From: Tetramitus jugosus
Lineage: Eukaryota > Heterolobosea > Eutetramitea > Acrasida > Vahlkampfiidae
Assembly (NCBI GenBank): GCA_937625935.1
Contig: OW569375.1
Coordinates: forward strand, 372,001-436,000
Direction: 5' to 3'
DNA length: 64,000 bases
The position numbers and the translations under genes are program-made. The notes under the pieces were generated by a model. The model worked only from the letters and a program-made list of their open reading frames with translations, made no database searches and was not told the DNA's origin. Shown here one piece after another: positions 60,837 through 64,000 of the stretch; position 1 is the first letter of the stretch; each line of letters begins with the position of its first letter.

Positions 60837-63800
60837 TTATAGCTTTCCAAACTTGAACTTGTTGTAGATGAAGGAGGACAGTTTGCCTGCCGGCTTTTGA
60901 AGTACTTGGTTGGAGAATGGTGCCCATATCTCCAGTCCATTCATTTGACTGGCTGCGGCAAAGAGTACCCATGATATCTCTTGCATGAGCAGCAAATTTC
61001 TTTGACAGTGCTCCTTTTCGGTGTGGGATTTTTGGATGGCGATCCATTCATTGTCACTGGCATAGGGCGGAGTGAGCAGATTGTAGTTGCATGAATCGGT
61101 GTTTGGTCTCATCTGAGCAAATTCCAATCTTGCATTCTCATCAAACAGATCGACACCCAATGTTTGATTGGAGAGTCTCCTTGCAACAGAGAATCCTCTC
61201 GATTTGTTCATCTTTTGTTTCATGTACAAATTAAGGAAGAACTTGTCGTCAGTCTTCTCAAAGTGTCCCACGTCGATAACGAACAGATCTCTCAGATGAT
61301 ATCGCTTTGAGTGCTTCTTGTCATGATCCTTCTTTGTGTAATCGTACTTGACAGTGTAGTAGGACTTATCGGTCAGCAGCAAGAATCTCTCCTGCTTCAG
61401 TCCGTCCTTGTTGATCTTGATAACCTTGTACGCCTTGATAAACTTCTCCTCAAACAATAAAACTTGCTGTTTCATCTTTGCGATCGCTCCTTCATCTGAC
61501 GCGGGCAACTTGTTGTACGGTTCATTATTGACCAAATTAATCACGGCTTGTAGTTGTAATGGCCCATTGACTGCCTCTCGTGCTAATTTTTCGAGCACTT
61601 CGATTGGGTTTTGGAGAGCATTTGATAGAACATCTGGCCGAGGAACACTGATCATGCTCTCGGTATCCTTTGGATTCAACGTTGAAGTACGTTTGAATTT
61701 CTTAATGTTACTCATGAACAAATTGTTCAACTGGGCAACAAAGTCTTTGACTGGAATACTGTTCATTTCATCAAATCCCACATTGTAGTACAGTGTTCCA
61801 TCGTTTAATGCGTGGACACTTGACTTTTCCTTGGATGGTTCATATAGTACAGATGATATTTCCGCGAATTGTACTACAATACGCCTCACAGCTTGCAACA
61901 AAGCTTGACTGTGGTGAGTAGACTGATCGCAATACGTACCAATGCTCGTTCTCAGATTGTCCCACATGTTTCGCTTGAGAAGATGGAGCGCTGATCGTTT
62001 TTGATCATCAGTTTTCAGATTGTCAAAAAACGTCCAGTCAACTTCAATTGCCAGAGAGTCAAAGGCAGTTGTATTCGAAGCTTGAATCGAACTTCTTTTG
62101 ATCATGGATTCATACTGACGCACATATGTTGATTCAATGTCTTTCTTCTTCTGTTCATAGTCAATGTTTGATCTCTTTACGAGCTCGAAGGCCTTTCGCT
62201 GTAGGGATCTAACATCAATTTGCTTAAAGTGATTAAGAGCCATTTGAGCGAACAAGGACAACAATTGATCATCACTCTCGACAAGATTTTGGATCTTCTC
62301 GTAAGCACCGTTTTGTACCAGTATCTCTCTACAGTCTGATGATAATGCAGTATTGCATAGCACGTTGCATACAGTCTCCTGAATGGTAGAGTTTTCGCAA
62401 TCGAGTAGAACAACTAAGATCTCACATTGTGCAATCTGTTTCCTATTTGCGTCAATGCTGCTCAAGTGTAGAAGAGATGCAACAACGTTTTCAACCAGAG
62501 AGGAGGATAAGGAGTGACAGTACGGTATCAGAGCCTCTACAGCACGCAGTTTTGTGGCATATATCGAGTTTTGTTCCAGTTCTACCAAGCTCTTCACGCA
62601 ACTATTGAGGAGTAGTTGAATCTTGTGTGTTCGACTGCTGGTGGATTCACAGTTGATCGATTTACTTGGGGATCCGTGATTAGTGTTCGCAAATTTGTGC
62701 AGCAAACGAATCAACATCTGCAAGCCACCCAGTTCGGCCACAGTTATCTGAGTCATTCGATTCTTATCGGACATTTTGCTAATAATTGTAATCACATCCA
62801 CAAAATAGTCACTGGTGTCGTGTGCAAGCATTGGCACTACTAACTCCATACCACCCAAGCGCACAAATTGGTCACGCACTTGACTACTCTTTGCCAGTCG
62901 ACCAATCATGAACAAACTAATCTCTTTGAAAACACTTGATTTCAAAAGCTCGATTAATAGTGGGAGAAGGCCAAGATGTGCCACTTGATCACCAGATACT
63001 TTCTCCTTTGCTACATGATTCTTTAGTGCTTCAAGCAACACAAACAATATTTTTTGGTTTGATTCAACTCTATAGTCCAGTTGTAACATCCAATCAACTG
63101 AACGATGTATTGGTATGCTTTTGTCGAGCAATTGAATGCAATTATTGATTAAAGTTTCATTCTCCAGGTTCATATGTCTCAATATTAAGAATCCTGCAGT
63201 TTGCAATGTGCTATTATTTGATTCACCTAACAAAAGAGACATTGTATTCGCCATGTCCCTTTGGATAATGTCAGAAATGCCTGACAGATTCTCTCTGTTA
63301 GAAATAATATTGCCCAGTAGTTTGGCTAAATTTAGACGTGTGGATTCCTCTACTGTACTCGATTTTAAGAATGAGAGGCATTTAACATAGAAACTATCCT
63401 TGCCATTGAATTTATCAATGACCGTAATGATTGTTCTTGGTTCATACTCTGCAATCTCAGCCAAAAACAATGAGAGCTCGGATGCATAGGTCAAGTTGGA
63501 TGACATGAATTGGTTCATAATTAATTTTGCTCCGTTCATTGGCTTACCTTGAACGAGAACATAGAAATTGTCTTCCTCCACTGGCTTATCGACCTTTAAT
63601 TGCGCAATTAGATAGTCTCGTGCAATCTTTGTGGAACATAGCTTTGATAGAATATTGACGATAATATTGAAGCAAGAGTCAACATTGTGTGGCACTGTTG
63701 AGCTTTGCTTACGTTCAGTTGCCTGCAAAAAACATAAAATTGACAACAACAATTCAATGACGTTCATGCCCTCCAAATGAGTAATCTCTTCCACTCTATT

Positions 63801-64000
63801 CTGCTTTGCGCATACTAGCTTGATCACGAGCAAGAGTTTCTCTAGCATCGTAACAAACTCTGGTTCATGAATAGGCATTGTTTTCACTGACAAGCTGGCA
63901 TTGTAATCTTTGCGCGATGGTTTAAGAAGTTCTATCAATGTGTTGATCAGTGGTTTCAATGGACACTTTTGACCAATGGTCTCACAATTGTTACTATTGC
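60837..64000 (-). CDS. Large armadillo/HEAT-like repeat protein with a PH-like C-terminal region (5' end outside window)
   Basis: The frame is open from the window end (about 1054 residues visible), so the N terminus is missing. Residues 1-600 of the visible part are helical repeats of armadillo type (for example LGLLPLLIELLKSSVFKEIS, LGGMELVVPMLAHDTSDYFV, LGGLQMLIRLLHKFANTN). The last 230 residues include an ordered domain: EEKFIKAYKVIKINKDGLKQ, ERFLLLTDKSYYTVKYDY, HLRDLFVIDVGHFE and a later helical stretch ISWVLFAAASQM. This is reminiscent of a PH-like (hSac2/TPRG-like) module that would bind lipid; low confidence. No catalytic motif is seen. A scaffold at a membrane is the reasonable guess. 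Confidence 0.7.
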   Translation of the reverse strand, partial: NSNNCETIGQKCPLKPLINTLIELLKPSRKDYNASLSVKTMPIHEPEFVTMLEKLLLVIKLVCAKQNRVEEITHLEGMNVIELLLSILCFLQATERKQSSTVPHNVDSCFNIIVNILSKLCSTKIARDYLIAQLKVDKPVEEDNFYVLVQGKPMNGAKLIMNQFMSSNLTYASELSLFLAEIAEYEPRTIITVIDKFNGKDSFYVKCLSFLKSSTVEESTRLNLAKLLGNIISNRENLSGISDIIQRDMANTMSLLLGESNNSTLQTAGFLILRHMNLENETLINNCIQLLDKSIPIHRSVDWMLQLDYRVESNQKILFVLLEALKNHVAKEKVSGDQVAHLGLLPLLIELLKSSVFKEISLFMIGRLAKSSQVRDQFVRLGGMELVVPMLAHDTSDYFVDVITIISKMSDKNRMTQITVAELGGLQMLIRLLHKFANTNHGSPSKSINCESTSSRTHKIQLLLNSCVKSLVELEQNSIYATKLRAVEALIPYCHSLSSSLVENVVASLLHLSSIDANRKQIAQCEILVVLLDCENSTIQETVCNVLCNTALSSDCREILVQNGAYEKIQNLVESDDQLLSLFAQMALNHFKQIDVRSLQRKAFELVKRSNIDYEQKKKDIESTYVRQYESMIKRSSIQASNTTAFDSLAIEVDWTFFDNLKTDDQKRSALHLLKRNMWDNLRTSIGTYCDQSTHHSQALLQAVRRIVVQFAEISSVLYEPSKEKSSVHALNDGTLYYNVGFDEMNSIPVKDFVAQLNNLFMSNIKKFKRTSTLNPKDTESMISVPRPDVLSNALQNPIEVLEKLAREAVNGPLQLQAVINLVNNEPYNKLPASDEGAIAKMKQQVLLFEEKFIKAYKVIKINKDGLKQERFLLLTDKSYYTVKYDYTKKDHDKKHSKRYHLRDLFVIDVGHFEKTDDKFFLNLYMKQKMNKSRGFSVARRLSNQTLGVDLFDENARLEFAQMRPNTDSCNYNLLTPPYASDNEWIAIQKSHTEKEHCQRNLLLMQEISWVLFAAASQMNGLEIWAPFSNQVLQKPAGKLSSFIYNKFKFGKL

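Noticed and set aside
1-64000. tRNA, rRNA, CRISPR or transposon features
   Set aside because: Looked for cloverleaf-like text, regular spacer arrays, terminal repeats and transposase or reverse transcriptase motifs; none seen, though tRNA detection by eye is weak.

Overview
This is a gene-dense nuclear segment of a free-living protist, most likely a heterolobosean amoeboflagellate (Naegleria or a close relative). That assignment is an inference. It rests on about 35 protein genes packed on both strands with gaps of only 20-700 bases, on sparse short GT-AG introns (52-162 nt, donors mostly GTATGT/GTAAGT), on many poly-Gln, poly-Asn, poly-Ser and poly-His tracts, and on a gene mix of cilia, AP-5, Integrator and hybrid histidine kinase parts. 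The standard genetic code fits throughout. There are no operons, CRISPR arrays, recognisable transposons, tRNAs or rRNAs.

Layout. 1-8.4 kb: tail of a membrane protein, a two-exon serine carboxypeptidase, an aldo/keto reductase, a poly-Gln phospholipid scramblase, a small possible CDK-inhibitor-like protein, a four-exon kelch protein. 8.7-15.3 kb: a membrane protein, a Sec14/CRAL-TRIO protein, a peroxiredoxin-like/RGS fusion, a disordered Ser-rich protein. 15.4-24.7 kb: Integrator subunit 8, serine palmitoyltransferase subunit 2, a short-chain dehydrogenase, a small membrane protein, a DGAT/SOAT-type acyltransferase. 24.8-30.3 kb: a hybrid histidine kinase whose membrane sensor keeps every known ethylene-binding residue of plant ETR1 at exact spacing, then two unrecognised minus-strand genes. 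30.5-40.4 kb: exosome subunit Rrp40, a surface protein, a TEN1-like telomere protein, a GH31 alpha-glucosidase, CFAP20, an HROB-like OB-fold protein and a possible Treslin/Sld3-like protein.

40.4-49.8 kb: adaptor complex AP-5 beta, a 2-oxoglutarate oxygenase, an unknown charged protein with an overlapping upstream ORF, and a 1002-residue SHAQKYF MYB protein. 49.7-54.6 kb is an unusual duplicated block: two F-box-like/leucine-rich repeat genes built of 22-residue units, a gene with an HExxH zinc-protease motif, and, just before them, a compressed collinear relic of the same block. 55.2-64 kb: eIF4E, a TGS1-like cap methyltransferase, a Rab32 GTPase, tyrosyl-tRNA synthetase and a large armadillo-like protein running off the window.

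Functionally the genes do not form one pathway. Local themes are genome maintenance (TEN1, HROB and Treslin candidates within about 8 kb), endolysosomal biology (carboxypeptidase, GH31 glucosidase, AP-5, Rab32), sphingolipid and neutral lipid metabolism (LCB2, SDR, DGAT/SOAT), and RNA metabolism (INTS8, Rrp40, TGS1, eIF4E, TyrRS). Ten genes need splicing to read through (about 14 introns), and the exon joins given here were read by eye from frame and splice signals.
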